Assembly: GCA_000436695.1 (NCBI GenBank)
Contig: HF992656.1
Span: 1-41,993 of the forward strand
Reading direction: 5' to 3'
Length of the DNA: 41,993 nt
From: Prevotella sp. CAG:1185
GTDB taxonomy: Bacteria; Bacteroidota; Bacteroidia; Bacteroidales; Bacteroidaceae
Shown here: one piece after another, positions 8,340-16,851 of the stretch
Position numbering within the stretch: position 1 is the stretch's first letter
How the letters are laid out: the number at the start of each line of letters is the position of its first letter
Translations under genes and position numbers: made by a program
The notes under the pieces: generated by a model
What the model saw: only the letters and a program-made list of their open reading frames with translations
Databases searched by the model: none
What the model was told of the DNA's origin: nothing

Positions 8340-9401
8340 CTAAATGTCGGCGCCGTCGAGCAGATCTATGTATGTTCTGATGGCTTTGTCAATTTCGTTG
8401 ATGCATATATATTCATCGGCAGAATGTGAGCGCGATGATTCGCCCGGTCCGAGTTTGAATGACGGAAACGGCATTAGTGCCTGGTCTGAAAGGGTGGGCG
8501 AGCCGAACGGTTTCATGTCCATTGTCATGCATCGTTTTATCAGCGGGCTGTTAGGACTGATGTGTGATGACGACAGGCGGAACGAGCGCGCCTTCAGTCC
8601 GCTCTTCATTTTGGACGAAAGAAAATTAAACACTTCCTCATTTTTATAATATTCGTTCGTTCTGATGTCTATAGTAAACTTGCATTCATCAGGTATGACG
8701 TTGTGCTGTGTGCCTGCATTTATTATTGTAACGTTCATTACCGTAGGGCCAAGCAGCTGACTCACCTTTTCAAACTTGTATTTGCGCAGCCATTCAATGT
8801 CGTCCAAAGCCTCGTATATTGCGTTGATGCCTTCGCCTCTTGCTGCGTGTCCCGATTTGCCTTTGGCTGTGGCATCTATCACCATCAGTCCCTTTTCGGC
8901 TATGGCTGGCTGCATGCCGGTGGGTTCGCCCACCATTGCCGCTGTTATTTCAGGCAGCATTGGCAGCACGCGTCTTATGCCGTTTTCGCCAGAAACTTCT
9001 TCTTCAGCCGACGCCAGCCATATCGTGTTGTAGTTCTGTTTATGCGAAGTTATATACCTGAATGTCTGCAGAAGTGCTACGAGACCGCCGCCACAGTCGT
9101 TGCTTCCCAGGCCATAAAGTCTGCCGTCGCAAATTTCAGGCACAAATGGGTCGCGTGTCCATGAGCTTACGGGCTTCACCGTGTCGATGTGGGCATTTAG
9201 CAGCAGCGTAGGTTTTGAACTGTCAAATCCGCTGCTTTTAATCCATATATTGTTGCCTTCGCGGCAATATTCATATCCGTATTCGCTGACAGTTCCGGCC
9301 ATTATGTCGGCAGCTTTGCTTTCATCACGGCTTACCGATGGCGTGGCTATCAGTTTTTTCAGCAACTCTACGGCATCGTTCAGATATTCAGTGTATGTCA
9401 T
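8340..9401 (-). CDS. M20-family deacylase, ArgE-like
   Basis: A 353-residue dizinc M20 hydrolase. Metal and catalytic residues are in place: H71 and D73 in NAHIDTV, D102 in SNDCGGG, and E133/E134 in SAEEEVSGENG. The dimerisation (lid) domain spans about residues 170-275. The sequence most resembles the ArgE/DapE group; in Bacteroidetes such an enzyme removes the acyl group from an arginine-pathway intermediate (N-acetyl or N-succinyl form), giving ornithine or citrulline. No other arginine gene is in view, so the substrate is inferred. A dipeptidase role is the alternative. It has its own promoter. Confidence 0.8.
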   Translation of the reverse strand: MTYTEYLNDAVELLKKLIATPSVSRDESKAADIMAGTVSEYGYEYCREGNNIWIKSSGFDSSKPTLLLNAHIDTVKPVSSWTRDPFVPEICDGRLYGLGSNDCGGGLVALLQTFRYITSHKQNYNTIWLASAEEEVSGENGIRRVLPMLPEITAAMVGEPTGMQPAIAEKGLMVIDATAKGKSGHAARGEGINAIYEALDDIEWLRKYKFEKVSQLLGPTVMNVTIINAGTQHNVIPDECKFTIDIRTNEYYKNEEVFNFLSSKMKSGLKARSFRLSSSHISPNSPLIKRCMTMDMKPFGSPTLSDQALMPFPSFKLGPGESSRSHSADEYICINEIDKAIRTYIDLLDGADI

Positions 9402-9475
9402 AATAGTTTAAAAGAGGTTGCGCCTCGTGGCTTATCATCAGCCTGTGGCTTGTTCATAATGTAATAAATTCAGCG

Positions 9476-9506
9476 CAAAGTTAATACAAATTGGCGTAAA
9501 AACAAA
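9476..9506 (-). promoter_or_regulatory. Promoter of the M20 deacylase gene
   Basis: On the minus strand: TTTG (9506-9503), 19 bases, TAACTTTG (9483-9476). It gives a leader of roughly 70 bases before the ATG at 9401. Confidence 0.8.
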
Positions 9507-9657
9507 ATGTAATCAAAACAAGTGTCAATTATATCATTCCTGTGTGTTGCTGTCTTTGTGTTGCGCTTATCAGCAGTGTTGCTGTCCGGTTGTTTATTTT
9601 GTCAATATAAATGTTTCATTTTAGATTGTTTTTTAAGGCAAAAAAGCCGTTTTTATT

Positions 9658-9689
9658 TTTGTATTTATGGTTATTTTAATATATCTTTG
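9658..9689 (+). promoter_or_regulatory. Promoter of the acyl-CoA synthetase gene
   Basis: TTTG at 9658-9661, 20 bases, TATCTTTG at 9682-9689, full consensus. It lies 24 bases before the ATG at 9714 and so argues against the in-frame upstream start at 9522. Confidence 0.85.
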
Positions 9690-9713
9690 CAACTAACAAA
9701 AAACAATACGCTT

Positions 9714-11555
9714 ATGCAGACAAGATGTCATCTTTCTGTTTTAATCCACGAACAGGCAAAGAAGTATGGAAACAAGCGAGTGCTTATTTATCGTGACTTT
9801 GGCGGAACTCAATGGAAGTCAGTGTCGTGGAAGGAGTTTTCATGCAAGGTGAGGCATGTGTCCAACGCTCTGCTGAATCTTGGTGTCAAGGTTCAGGAAA
9901 ACATTGGAGTGTTTTCTCAGAACTCTCTTCAATATCTGTACACCGACTTCGGGGCATTCGGCATAAGGGCCGTCAGCGTGCCTTTCTATGCCACCAGCAG
10001 CGAGCAACAGATTCAGTATATGATTGATGATGCCCAGGTGCGTTTCCTCTTTGTCGGTGAGCAGGAGCAGTATGACAAAGCCCACAAGGTGTTTGCTCAT
10101 TGTCCGTCGCTCGAACGTATTATCGTTTATGACAAGCGTGTTGTTATAAGTCCGAATGACAAAAATACAATATATTTTGACGAGTTTCTGCAGCTTGGCG
10201 CAAACAGTCCGCGCCAGTCGGAAGTAGAAAAGCTGTATGCCGAAGCTAACGATGACGACTTGTGCAATATTCTCTATACAAGCGGAACAACAGGCGACAG
10301 CAAGGGCGTTATGCTTACTTACGGGCAGTTTCATGCAGCATTGAGGGCTAATGATGAGGTGATACACGTAACCGAGAAAGACCGCATAATGAACTTTCTG
10401 CCTATAACTCATATCTTTGAGCGCGGATGGATGTTTCTGTGTCTCACTGAAGGCGCCGAGATTGTCATCAACACCAATCCCAAGGAGATACAGAAGTCTA
10501 TGCGTGAGACTCATCCTACCTGTATGAGTTCGGTACCGAGGTTTTGGGAGAAGGTATATGCCGGCGTTAAGGATAAAATAGACCGTGCAAATCCTGTCAG
10601 GCGTAAGCTGTTTATGAAGGCTCTCACTGTCGGCCGTAAGCACAACATCGAGTATCTTAGCCGCGGCAAGCGTCCGCCGTTGGGCCTTAAAATGAAGTAT
10701 GAGTTGATGAACAGAACACTGTTCGGCATTGTCAGAAACGAGCTTGGCCTTGAGCATCCCAACATATTCCCTACGGCAGGTGCCACGGTGTCTGAAGAGG
10801 TTGAGAGTTTTGTCCATTCAATAGGAATAGACATGATTGTGGGATACGGCTTAACAGAGAGCCTTGCCACCGTGTCGTGCGACCACAAGGGCGAGCCTTT
10901 CACCATAGGTTCTGTTGGAAAGCCCATACGCGGACTTGAAATTAAGATTGGTGAGAACGACGAGATTCTGCTCAAGGGTCCAACCATAACCAAAGGATAT
11001 TACAAGCGCGATGCCCTCAACCGGGAGGTGTTCGACGAAGATGGCTTCTTCCATACGGGCGATTCCGGATATATTGAGAATGGCGAACTGTTCCTGAAAG
11101 ACAGAATAAAAGACTTGTTCAAGACATCCAACGGCAAATATATTGCTCCGCAGATGATAGAGTCGAAACTCCTTGTCGACAAGTTTATTGACCAGATAGC
11201 CGTGATTGCCGATCAGCGCAAGTTTGTTTCTGCGTTGGTAATTCCTGATTATGCATTGCTTGAGGAATATGCACGCAACAATAATATAAGGTATGGCAGC
11301 CGTGAGGAACTTTGTGCCGATACTCGCATCAACAGGATGATGGCCGAGCGCATAGAGACCCTTCAGCAGCAGTTTGCAAGTTATGAGAAAATCAAGCGTT
11401 TCACCATATTGCCGAAACACTTCACGATGGAGGCCGGAGAACTTACTAACACGCTGAAGATAAGGCGCAAGGTGCTTAATAAAAACTATGCCGACATTAT
11501 CAACAAAATGTATGAAGACGCTGAGGCTGAGCAGCAGGCTGCTTCTGAAAAATAA
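9714..11555 (+). CDS. Long-chain fatty acid--CoA ligase (AMP-forming)
   Basis: A 613-residue adenylate-forming enzyme that activates fatty acids with ATP and CoA. The ATP-binding signature YTSGTTGDSKGVML is intact, as are YGLTES, the hinge region FHTGDSGYIENGELFLKDRIKDLFKTSNGKYIAP and the C-terminal lysine region. The whole matches the bacterial/plant long-chain acyl-CoA synthetase group often labelled FadD. The ATG at 9714 is chosen because a consensus promoter ends at 9689; an extension to 9522 would run through it and through low-complexity AT-rich DNA. prfB follows by 23 bases and may be cotranscribed. Confidence 0.9.
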   Translation: MQTRCHLSVLIHEQAKKYGNKRVLIYRDFGGTQWKSVSWKEFSCKVRHVSNALLNLGVKVQENIGVFSQNSLQYLYTDFGAFGIRAVSVPFYATSSEQQIQYMIDDAQVRFLFVGEQEQYDKAHKVFAHCPSLERIIVYDKRVVISPNDKNTIYFDEFLQLGANSPRQSEVEKLYAEANDDDLCNILYTSGTTGDSKGVMLTYGQFHAALRANDEVIHVTEKDRIMNFLPITHIFERGWMFLCLTEGAEIVINTNPKEIQKSMRETHPTCMSSVPRFWEKVYAGVKDKIDRANPVRRKLFMKALTVGRKHNIEYLSRGKRPPLGLKMKYELMNRTLFGIVRNELGLEHPNIFPTAGATVSEEVESFVHSIGIDMIVGYGLTESLATVSCDHKGEPFTIGSVGKPIRGLEIKIGENDEILLKGPTITKGYYKRDALNREVFDEDGFFHTGDSGYIENGELFLKDRIKDLFKTSNGKYIAPQMIESKLLVDKFIDQIAVIADQRKFVSALVIPDYALLEEYARNNNIRYGSREELCADTRINRMMAERIETLQQQFASYEKIKRFTILPKHFTMEAGELTNTLKIRRKVLNKNYADIINKMYEDAEAEQQAASEK

Positions 11556-11578
11556 TTTTAAATAACGAAAGTAACCAG

Positions 11579-12700
11579 ATGATAACAAGTGATCAGTTGA
11601 AAGACGTGATGGAGCGTGCCGACGCACTGCACCATTATCTTGACATAGACAAGAAGAAAATAGAATTTGAGGAAGAACAGCTCCGCACACAGGCGCCGGA
11701 TTTTTGGGACGACCCGAAGCGTGCGCAGGAGCAGATGAAGAAGGTAAAAGGCATTCAGCGCTGGCTCGACGGATATAAGGAAGTGCGCACTTGCGCCGAT
11801 GAGCTGAAACTGGCTTTCGACTTCTATCATGAACAGATGGTTACTGAGGAGGAAGTTGACGAAGACTATGCCAAGGCGATTAAGGCTATAGAGGACTTGG
11901 AACTTAAGAATATGCTCCGCCAGAAGGAAGACCCGATGGACTGTGTTCTCAAAATCAATAGTGGTGCGGGCGGCACTGAGAGTCAGGACTGGGCTCAGAT
12001 GCTCATGCGTATGTATATGCGCTGGGCCGAGGCTCATGGTCATAAGGTGACGATAAGCAACCTTCAGGAAGGCGATGAGGCCGGAATAAAGAGCGTAACC
12101 ATGGAGATTGAGGGCGGCGAGTATGCCTACGGATATCTGAAGAGCGAGAACGGCGTTCACCGTCTGGTGCGTGTATCTCCGTTCAACGCCCAGGGCAAGC
12201 GCATGACGAGCTTCGCCAGCGTGTTCGTTTCGCCTCTTGTCGACGATACCATCGAGGTTTATGTCGACCCGTCAAAGGTCAGCTGGGACTTGTTCCGTTC
12301 AGGAGGTGCCGGCGGTCAGAACGTAAACAAGGTGGAGACAGGTGTTCGTCTGCGCTATCAGTATGTTGACCCTGACACGGGCGAGGAGGAAGAAATCCTC
12401 ATCGAGAACACCGAGAGCCGCAAACAGCTCGAAAACCGCAACAACGCAATGCGACTGCTCAAATCGCAACTCTACGACCGTGCGATGAAAAAGCGCCTCG
12501 AGGCTCAGGCCAAGATTGAGGCCGGAAAGAAAAAGATAGAGTGGGGAAGCCAGATAAGAAGTTATGTGTTTGACGACCGCCGTGTGAAGGACCACCGCAC
12601 CAACTATCAGACATCTGACGTTGAAGGTGTGATGGACGGCAAGATTGACGGATTCATCAAGGCATACCTTATGGAGTTCCCTGTAACCGACGAAGAGTGA
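11579..12700 (+). CDS. prfB: Peptide chain release factor 2, no frameshift site
   Basis: A 373-residue release factor that recognises UGA and UAA stop codons. The tripeptide SPF (200-202) identifies RF2 rather than RF1, and the peptidyl-hydrolysis motif GGQ is at 245-247 within RSGGAGGQNVNKVETGVRL. Most bacterial prfB genes need a programmed +1 frameshift at CTT-TGA-C near codon 25. Here the same place reads CTT-GAC (HYLDID, about codons 20-25) without the extra T, so the gene is one continuous frame and lacks that autoregulation. It follows the acyl-CoA ligase by 23 bases. Confidence 0.95.
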   Translation: MITSDQLKDVMERADALHHYLDIDKKKIEFEEEQLRTQAPDFWDDPKRAQEQMKKVKGIQRWLDGYKEVRTCADELKLAFDFYHEQMVTEEEVDEDYAKAIKAIEDLELKNMLRQKEDPMDCVLKINSGAGGTESQDWAQMLMRMYMRWAEAHGHKVTISNLQEGDEAGIKSVTMEIEGGEYAYGYLKSENGVHRLVRVSPFNAQGKRMTSFASVFVSPLVDDTIEVYVDPSKVSWDLFRSGGAGGQNVNKVETGVRLRYQYVDPDTGEEEEILIENTESRKQLENRNNAMRLLKSQLYDRAMKKRLEAQAKIEAGKKKIEWGSQIRSYVFDDRRVKDHRTNYQTSDVEGVMDGKIDGFIKAYLMEFPVTDEE

Positions 12701-12720
12701 TTCTCTGTCGCATACTGCCT

Positions 12721-12739
12721 GCCGGAACCTGTTTCCGGC
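12721..12739 (+). terminator. Hairpin after prfB (weak terminator)
   Basis: GCCGGAA pairs with TTCCGGC around a five-base loop. The following sequence has only a short T run (GGTTCGTTTATG), so termination would be inefficient or Rho-assisted. Confidence 0.4.
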
Positions 12740-12871
12740 GGTTCGTTTATGCTCCATTATGCACCAGTGCGGCGATCAGTGTAGTCATGCTGCGCTGTGA
12801 GACGGTTGCCGTTGCATGCGGAATTTACAAGAATAAAATTTTAAAAACCTTAATATTTAAATATAATAGCT

Positions 12872-13015
12872 ATGAGTCAGAACAGAAAATTACGTCGCGC
12901 AAGACGCGAGGCAGAGGAAGAGAAACAAGGCAAGAAAGTTGTAACATGGATATTTGCGGCATTGGTGATATTTGCCGTCATATATCTTGTTGTCTTGATG
13001 ATAAACCAAATGTAA
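12872..13015 (+). CDS. 47-residue single-pass membrane protein
   Basis: A short frame that is easily missed. The N-terminus (MSQNRKLRRARREAEEEKQG) is strongly charged, first basic then acidic and probably helical. It is followed by a membrane segment at about residues 23-44 (VVTWIFAALVIFAVIYLVVL) and a short tail MINQM. The charge layout predicts a cytoplasmic N-terminus. The stop codon at 13013-13015 is one base from the ATG of the CYTH gene at 13017, which points to translational coupling. A clean charged/hydrophobic division and the tight junction support a real gene. Function unknown. Confidence 0.65.
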   Translation: MSQNRKLRRARREAEEEKQGKKVVTWIFAALVIFAVIYLVVLMINQM

Positions 13016-13016
13016 T

Positions 13017-13523
13017 ATGAGTGGTTTGGAGATAGAACGCAAGTTCTTGGTTCACAAGGCCGGCCGGCCGTATGCAGCTCAGGCGAGTTCGTCGAGCCGC
13101 ATACGACAAGGTTACATCTGCAGTGAGCGCGGACGTACCGTAAGGGTGCGTATTCGCGACAACCGCGGATATCTTACCATTAAGGGCCCGTCTGACGACA
13201 ACGGAATGAGCCGTTACGAGTTTGAAAAAGAGATAACCGTTGATGAGGCTGAGCATCTTATGGAGCTTTGCGAGCCTGGAATAATAGACAAGACACGCTA
13301 TCTCGTCAACAGCGGCAATCATGTGTTTGAGGTAGATGAGTTCTATGGTGAGAACGATGGTCTGGTGATGGCAGAAGTTGAACTTCAGAGCGAGGACGAA
13401 CCTTTCGTGAAGCCCGGCTTCATTGCCGACGAGGTTACGGGCGACCGCCGTTTTTATAACTCATCGCTCCGCAGTTCGCCTTTCAGTGTCTGGCGCGATA
13501 CCTTGCCAGAAGAATACCGATAA
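13017..13523 (+). CDS. CYTH-domain protein (triphosphate tunnel enzyme)
   Basis: A 168-residue protein with the CYTH signature ExExK at the N-terminus (EIERKFLV, residues 5-12). Alternating charged strands follow: RIRQGYI, VRVRI, YLTIKGP, RYEFEKEI and VFEVDEFYGENDGLVMAEVELQ. This is the eight-stranded tunnel of inorganic triphosphatases and class IV adenylate cyclases. In bacteria with this short form the likely activity is hydrolysis of inorganic tripolyphosphate, but cyclase or thiamine-triphosphatase activity cannot be excluded. It begins one base after the small membrane protein, and its last 41 bases overlap the convergent VanZ gene. Confidence 0.88.
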   Translation: MSGLEIERKFLVHKAGRPYAAQASSSSRIRQGYICSERGRTVRVRIRDNRGYLTIKGPSDDNGMSRYEFEKEITVDEAEHLMELCEPGIIDKTRYLVNSGNHVFEVDEFYGENDGLVMAEVELQSEDEPFVKPGFIADEVTGDRRFYNSSLRSSPFSVWRDTLPEEYR

Positions 13524-13875
13524 CGGCAGCAAGCGTTGCGCCTGTAGAATTGGCCGCAAAGTCGAGCCAGTCGCCGCTTCTTCTGCCTCCGGTGCAGTTT
13601 TCTTGCAGTATCTCTATCAGTCCGCTCATAAGTATCGGGGCTAGCCATGCCCATACAAACAGTTTCATTTTCTCTGGCACAGGGTGACGTCTGAGATATT
13701 CTATCCATATTGTTGTGCATGTTCCGGCATACATAGCGATGTGCACCCATTTGTCTATAAAAGCCACATGGTCGAGCGGAGTATGTGGCGGATAGCCAAA
13801 ACACAAATACCATATAATGACCACGAAAATACACGAAAAAGGGTATTTTCTGATATATTTGCCAATATTTTTCAT
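13483..13875 (-). CDS. VanZ-family membrane protein
   Basis: A 130-residue integral membrane protein with four hydrophobic segments (about 11-27, 43-62, 75-92 and 108-126) and VanZ-like signatures: DKWVHIAMYAGTCTTIWIEY, then IEILQENCTGGRRSGDWLDFAANSTGATLAAVIG. The start at 13875 is chosen because a promoter-like site lies just upstream at 13896-13927; extending to 13959 would run through it. VanZ confers low-level teicoplanin resistance in enterococci, but chromosomal relatives such as this one have no known role. It converges on the CYTH gene with a 41-bp overlap of coding sequences. Confidence 0.85.
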   Translation of the reverse strand: MKNIGKYIRKYPFSCIFVVIIWYLCFGYPPHTPLDHVAFIDKWVHIAMYAGTCTTIWIEYLRRHPVPEKMKLFVWAWLAPILMSGLIEILQENCTGGRRSGDWLDFAANSTGATLAAVIGILLARYRARH

Positions 13876-13895
13876 CTTTACTTTTATTTTTGCTG

Positions 13896-13927
13896 CAAAA
13901 GTATGATAAATTTTATAAATTTGCAAC
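13896..13927 (-). promoter_or_regulatory. Promoter of the VanZ gene
   Basis: On the minus strand: GTTG (13927-13924), 20 bases, TACTTTTG (13903-13896). A plus-strand -7-like box, TAAATTTG at 13916-13923, lies inside this site and could start the transcript of the NSS transporter genes with a leader of about 130 bases. Confidence 0.6.
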
Positions 13928-14060
13928 TGATTAGTTGCTAAATTATAAAGTAATGTCATCCCCCTTTTATGATGGCATCGCTGTCGTCACATGATTTATG
14001 TGCCGTAGTTGCCGGTTGACGGAGGGAAGGCGGATGCTTTTTTATAAAAAATCATACATT

Positions 14061-15419
14061 ATGCAAACAGACAGAGCTAATTTCGGAAGTAAACTTGGAG
14101 TAATACTTGCCACGGCAGGCTCGGCAGTGGGTCTTGGCAACGTATGGCGTTTTCCATACATGGCAGGCGACCACGGCGGTGCGGCCTTTATCCTTATTTA
14201 TATATGTTGCGTGTTTCTGCTCGGCATCCCGTGCATGGTCAGCGAGTTTATCATCGGACGCCGCGCGGCATCAAACACAGCCCGTGCCTACCGCTCATTG
14301 TCGGGCGGCACGCCCTGGGCCTTTGTGGGTTATCTTGGCGTGTTGACAGGTTTTCTCATCATGGGCTATTATGCTGTGGTGTCGGGCTGGTGTCTTCAGT
14401 ATGTATTTGCCTCGCTGATGGGGCATCTCCACGGCTCGCCCGAGTTTTTCACCGGCTATTTCCAGACGTTTGAGAAAGACCCTTTTAAACCGTTGCTTTG
14501 GACGGTTGTCATCCTGTTGCTTACCCATTTCATTATTATGCACGGCGTGCGCGGCGGCATTGAGAAAGCTTCAAAGATGCTTATGCCAACGCTCTTTGTC
14601 CTGCTGCTCGTCATTGTCGGTTCGTCGTGCATGCTGCCCGGAGCGGGCAAGGGCATCTCGTTCCTGTTTAAGCCCGACTTTTCGGCTGTTGACGGCGACG
14701 TGTTTCTCGGTGCTCTCGGCCAGGCGTTCTATTCGCTCAGCATAGGCATGGGCTGCCTTTGCACCTATGCATCATATTTCAGCCGTCAGACCAATCTTAT
14801 ACGTTCAGCCGTACAGATAGGCCTTATCGACACCATGGTGGCCATACTTGCCGGCCTCATGATATTTCCGGCTGCCTTTTCGGTCGGCATCAATCCCGAC
14901 TCGGGCCCCTCGCTTGTGTTCATCACGCTGCCCAACGTGTTCCAGCAGGCTTTCTCGGGTCTGTCGATAGTGGGCTATATCGTGGCATTGGCGTTCTACG
15001 CCCTTCTTGCCCTTGCCGCACTGACGTCGCTGATATCACTTCATGAGGTAAGCACGGCATTTATCCATGAGGAGTTTCACACCACGCGCAAGCGCGCAGC
15101 CATTATCGTAACATCGTTGGGAGCTGTAATCGGAGCAGTTTGTTCTTTGTCGCTCGGCAAGTTGGACATGCTCCAGATTGGCGGCCGCTCGCTGTTCGAC
15201 CTGTTCGACTTCTTTACAGGACAGATAATGCTTCCTGTGGGCGGTTTCTTTACATGCCTCTTCGTTGGCTGGTATTTGCCGCATAAGATGGTTTACGACG
15301 AGTTTACCAACTGGGGCACCCTGCGCGGCAAGTTCTTTCACACATACCTGTTTTGTATAATATATATATGTCCGGTCTGTATCCTTCTGATATTCCTGCA
15401 TCAGTTCGGACTAATCTAA
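14061..15419 (+). CDS. NSS-family sodium-dependent transporter, copy 1
   Basis: A 452-residue sodium:neurotransmitter symporter of the LeuT fold, probably importing an amino acid or related amine together with Na+. The first helix carries the family signature GSAVGLGNVWRFPY (20-33) with its unwound substrate/sodium site, followed by GGAAFILIY and PCMVSEFIIGR. About eleven to twelve hydrophobic segments are present, ending near residue 450. The ATG at 14061 is chosen because the family sequence begins at RANFGSKLG; the in-frame extension to 13998 adds non-family residues. A close paralogue follows 16 bases later. The substrate cannot be deduced. Confidence 0.92.
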   Translation: MQTDRANFGSKLGVILATAGSAVGLGNVWRFPYMAGDHGGAAFILIYICCVFLLGIPCMVSEFIIGRRAASNTARAYRSLSGGTPWAFVGYLGVLTGFLIMGYYAVVSGWCLQYVFASLMGHLHGSPEFFTGYFQTFEKDPFKPLLWTVVILLLTHFIIMHGVRGGIEKASKMLMPTLFVLLLVIVGSSCMLPGAGKGISFLFKPDFSAVDGDVFLGALGQAFYSLSIGMGCLCTYASYFSRQTNLIRSAVQIGLIDTMVAILAGLMIFPAAFSVGINPDSGPSLVFITLPNVFQQAFSGLSIVGYIVALAFYALLALAALTSLISLHEVSTAFIHEEFHTTRKRAAIIVTSLGAVIGAVCSLSLGKLDMLQIGGRSLFDLFDFFTGQIMLPVGGFFTCLFVGWYLPHKMVYDEFTNWGTLRGKFFHTYLFCIIYICPVCILLIFLHQFGLI

Positions 15420-15435
15420 ACATCGGCTAAAAATA

Positions 15436-16797
15436 ATGCATAACAATGACAGAGCAAATTTCGGAAGCCGTCTTGGCATAATCCTTGCCACGGCAGGCTC
15501 GGCGGTAGGGCTGGGCAACGTGTGGCGCTTTCCATATATGGCAGGCCATGACGGAGGCGCCGCCTTCATCTTGCTTTATCTTGCCTGCGTGCTTTTTCTT
15601 GGCATACCGGGCATGATAAGCGAATTTATCGTGGGGCGCAACTCGGCCACCAATGCCGCCCGTGCCTATATCAAACTGTCGCACAGCCGTCCGTGGGGAC
15701 TTATAGGCTATATGGGCGTGTTTACGGGTATGATCATTCTGGGATTCTATGCCGTTGTGGCGGGCTGGTGCCTACAGTATTTCTTTGCGTCTATACTTGA
15801 ACATCTGCAGGGAGACAAAGACTATATCATGAACTATTTTGCCACATTCTCGTCCAGTCCGTTTAAGCCGGCGGCGTGGGCTGTGGCATTTTTGTTTATA
15901 ACCCATTACATCGCTTCTCACGGCATACGCGACGGCATAGAGCGTGCCTCAAAGGTTATGATGCCGACGCTTTTTGTCCTTCTGATAATCATCGTCGTAG
16001 CGTCATGCACTCTGCCCGGTGCGGCTGAGGGTGTGGAGTTTCTGTTCAAGCCCGACTTCACAAAGATAACGCCCAACGTGTTTCTCGACGCTCTCGGTCA
16101 GGCGTTCTTCTCGCTCAGCCTCGGTTCGGCGTGCCTTTGCACCTATGCGTCATACTTCAACCGGCAGACCAATCTCGGCAAGTCGGCAGTGCAGGTAGCC
16201 CTTATCGACACAATGATAGCCGTGCTTGCCGGACTGATGATATTTCCCGCGGCATTCTCTGTCGGCGTGAGTCCCGACTCGGGTCCGTCGCTCATCTTCA
16301 TCACCCTTCCCAACGTATTTCAGCAGGCCTTTTCGGGTATGCCTACGCTCGGATATGTCATATCCGTCATGTTCTATGCCCTCATGGCTCTTGCCGCATT
16401 GACGTCCACAATTTCGATGCACGAGATAGCCACGGCATTCTTTCACGAAGAACTCAATCTGTCGCGCCGCGGCGGGTCATTGATAGTTACAGCCATCTGC
16501 TGCGTCATAGCCGTGCTGTGCTCGCTGTCTGTCGGTGCGGTGAGCGGTCTGAGCTTCTTCGGCAAGTCGCTCATGGACAGTCTCGACTTTATCACTGCAC
16601 AGATATTCCTGCCGCTCGGCAGTTTCCTTACATGCCTGTTTGTCGGTTGGCACATACCTAAGCGCATAACAGTGTACGAGTTTACAAACCACGGCACACT
16701 TAAAGGCACCTTCTTCAAGGTGTATCTCTTTGCCGTGCGCTATGTGTGTCCTGCCGCCATAGCAGCCATATTCCTGCATCAGTTTGGCATCCTGTAA
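15436..16797 (+). CDS. NSS-family sodium-dependent transporter, copy 2
   Basis: A 453-residue paralogue of the gene just upstream, separated by 16 bases and clearly a tandem duplication: both begin DRANFGS, share GSAVGLGNVWRFPYMAG (21 onward), GLSIVGY/GMPTLGY-type loops and the ending IFLHQFG(L)I. The sodium-site glycines are intact, so both should be functional. Differences cluster in the mid-helices and loops (for example HLHGSPEFFTG against HLQGDKDYIMN), suggesting different substrates or affinities. One transcript is likely. A weak hairpin follows the stop codon. Confidence 0.92.
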   Translation: MHNNDRANFGSRLGIILATAGSAVGLGNVWRFPYMAGHDGGAAFILLYLACVLFLGIPGMISEFIVGRNSATNAARAYIKLSHSRPWGLIGYMGVFTGMIILGFYAVVAGWCLQYFFASILEHLQGDKDYIMNYFATFSSSPFKPAAWAVAFLFITHYIASHGIRDGIERASKVMMPTLFVLLIIIVVASCTLPGAAEGVEFLFKPDFTKITPNVFLDALGQAFFSLSLGSACLCTYASYFNRQTNLGKSAVQVALIDTMIAVLAGLMIFPAAFSVGVSPDSGPSLIFITLPNVFQQAFSGMPTLGYVISVMFYALMALAALTSTISMHEIATAFFHEELNLSRRGGSLIVTAICCVIAVLCSLSVGAVSGLSFFGKSLMDSLDFITAQIFLPLGSFLTCLFVGWHIPKRITVYEFTNHGTLKGTFFKVYLFAVRYVCPAAIAAIFLHQFGIL

Positions 16798-16813
16798 TTA
16801 TTCAGACGCAGAG

Positions 16814-16838
16814 TTGCGCGTGGAGCGCAAAACCTTTT
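16814..16838 (+). terminator. Hairpin with short T run after the NSS pair
   Basis: TTGCGC pairs with GCGCAA around a five-base loop, then AACC and five T. The stem is short, so some read-through into the helix-hairpin-helix gene at 16852 is likely. Confidence 0.4.
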
Positions 16839-16851
16839 TAATCTAAGTACT

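Noticed and set aside
8703..9164. Plus-strand frames within the M20 deacylase gene
   Set aside because: Antisense shadows; the minus-strand protein has complete metal-binding motifs.
9522..9713. N-terminal extension of the acyl-CoA ligase
   Set aside because: It spans the consensus promoter at 9658-9689 and encodes residues foreign to the family.
13998..14060. N-terminal extension of NSS transporter 1
   Set aside because: The family sequence begins at the ATG at 14061, matching the start of the second copy.
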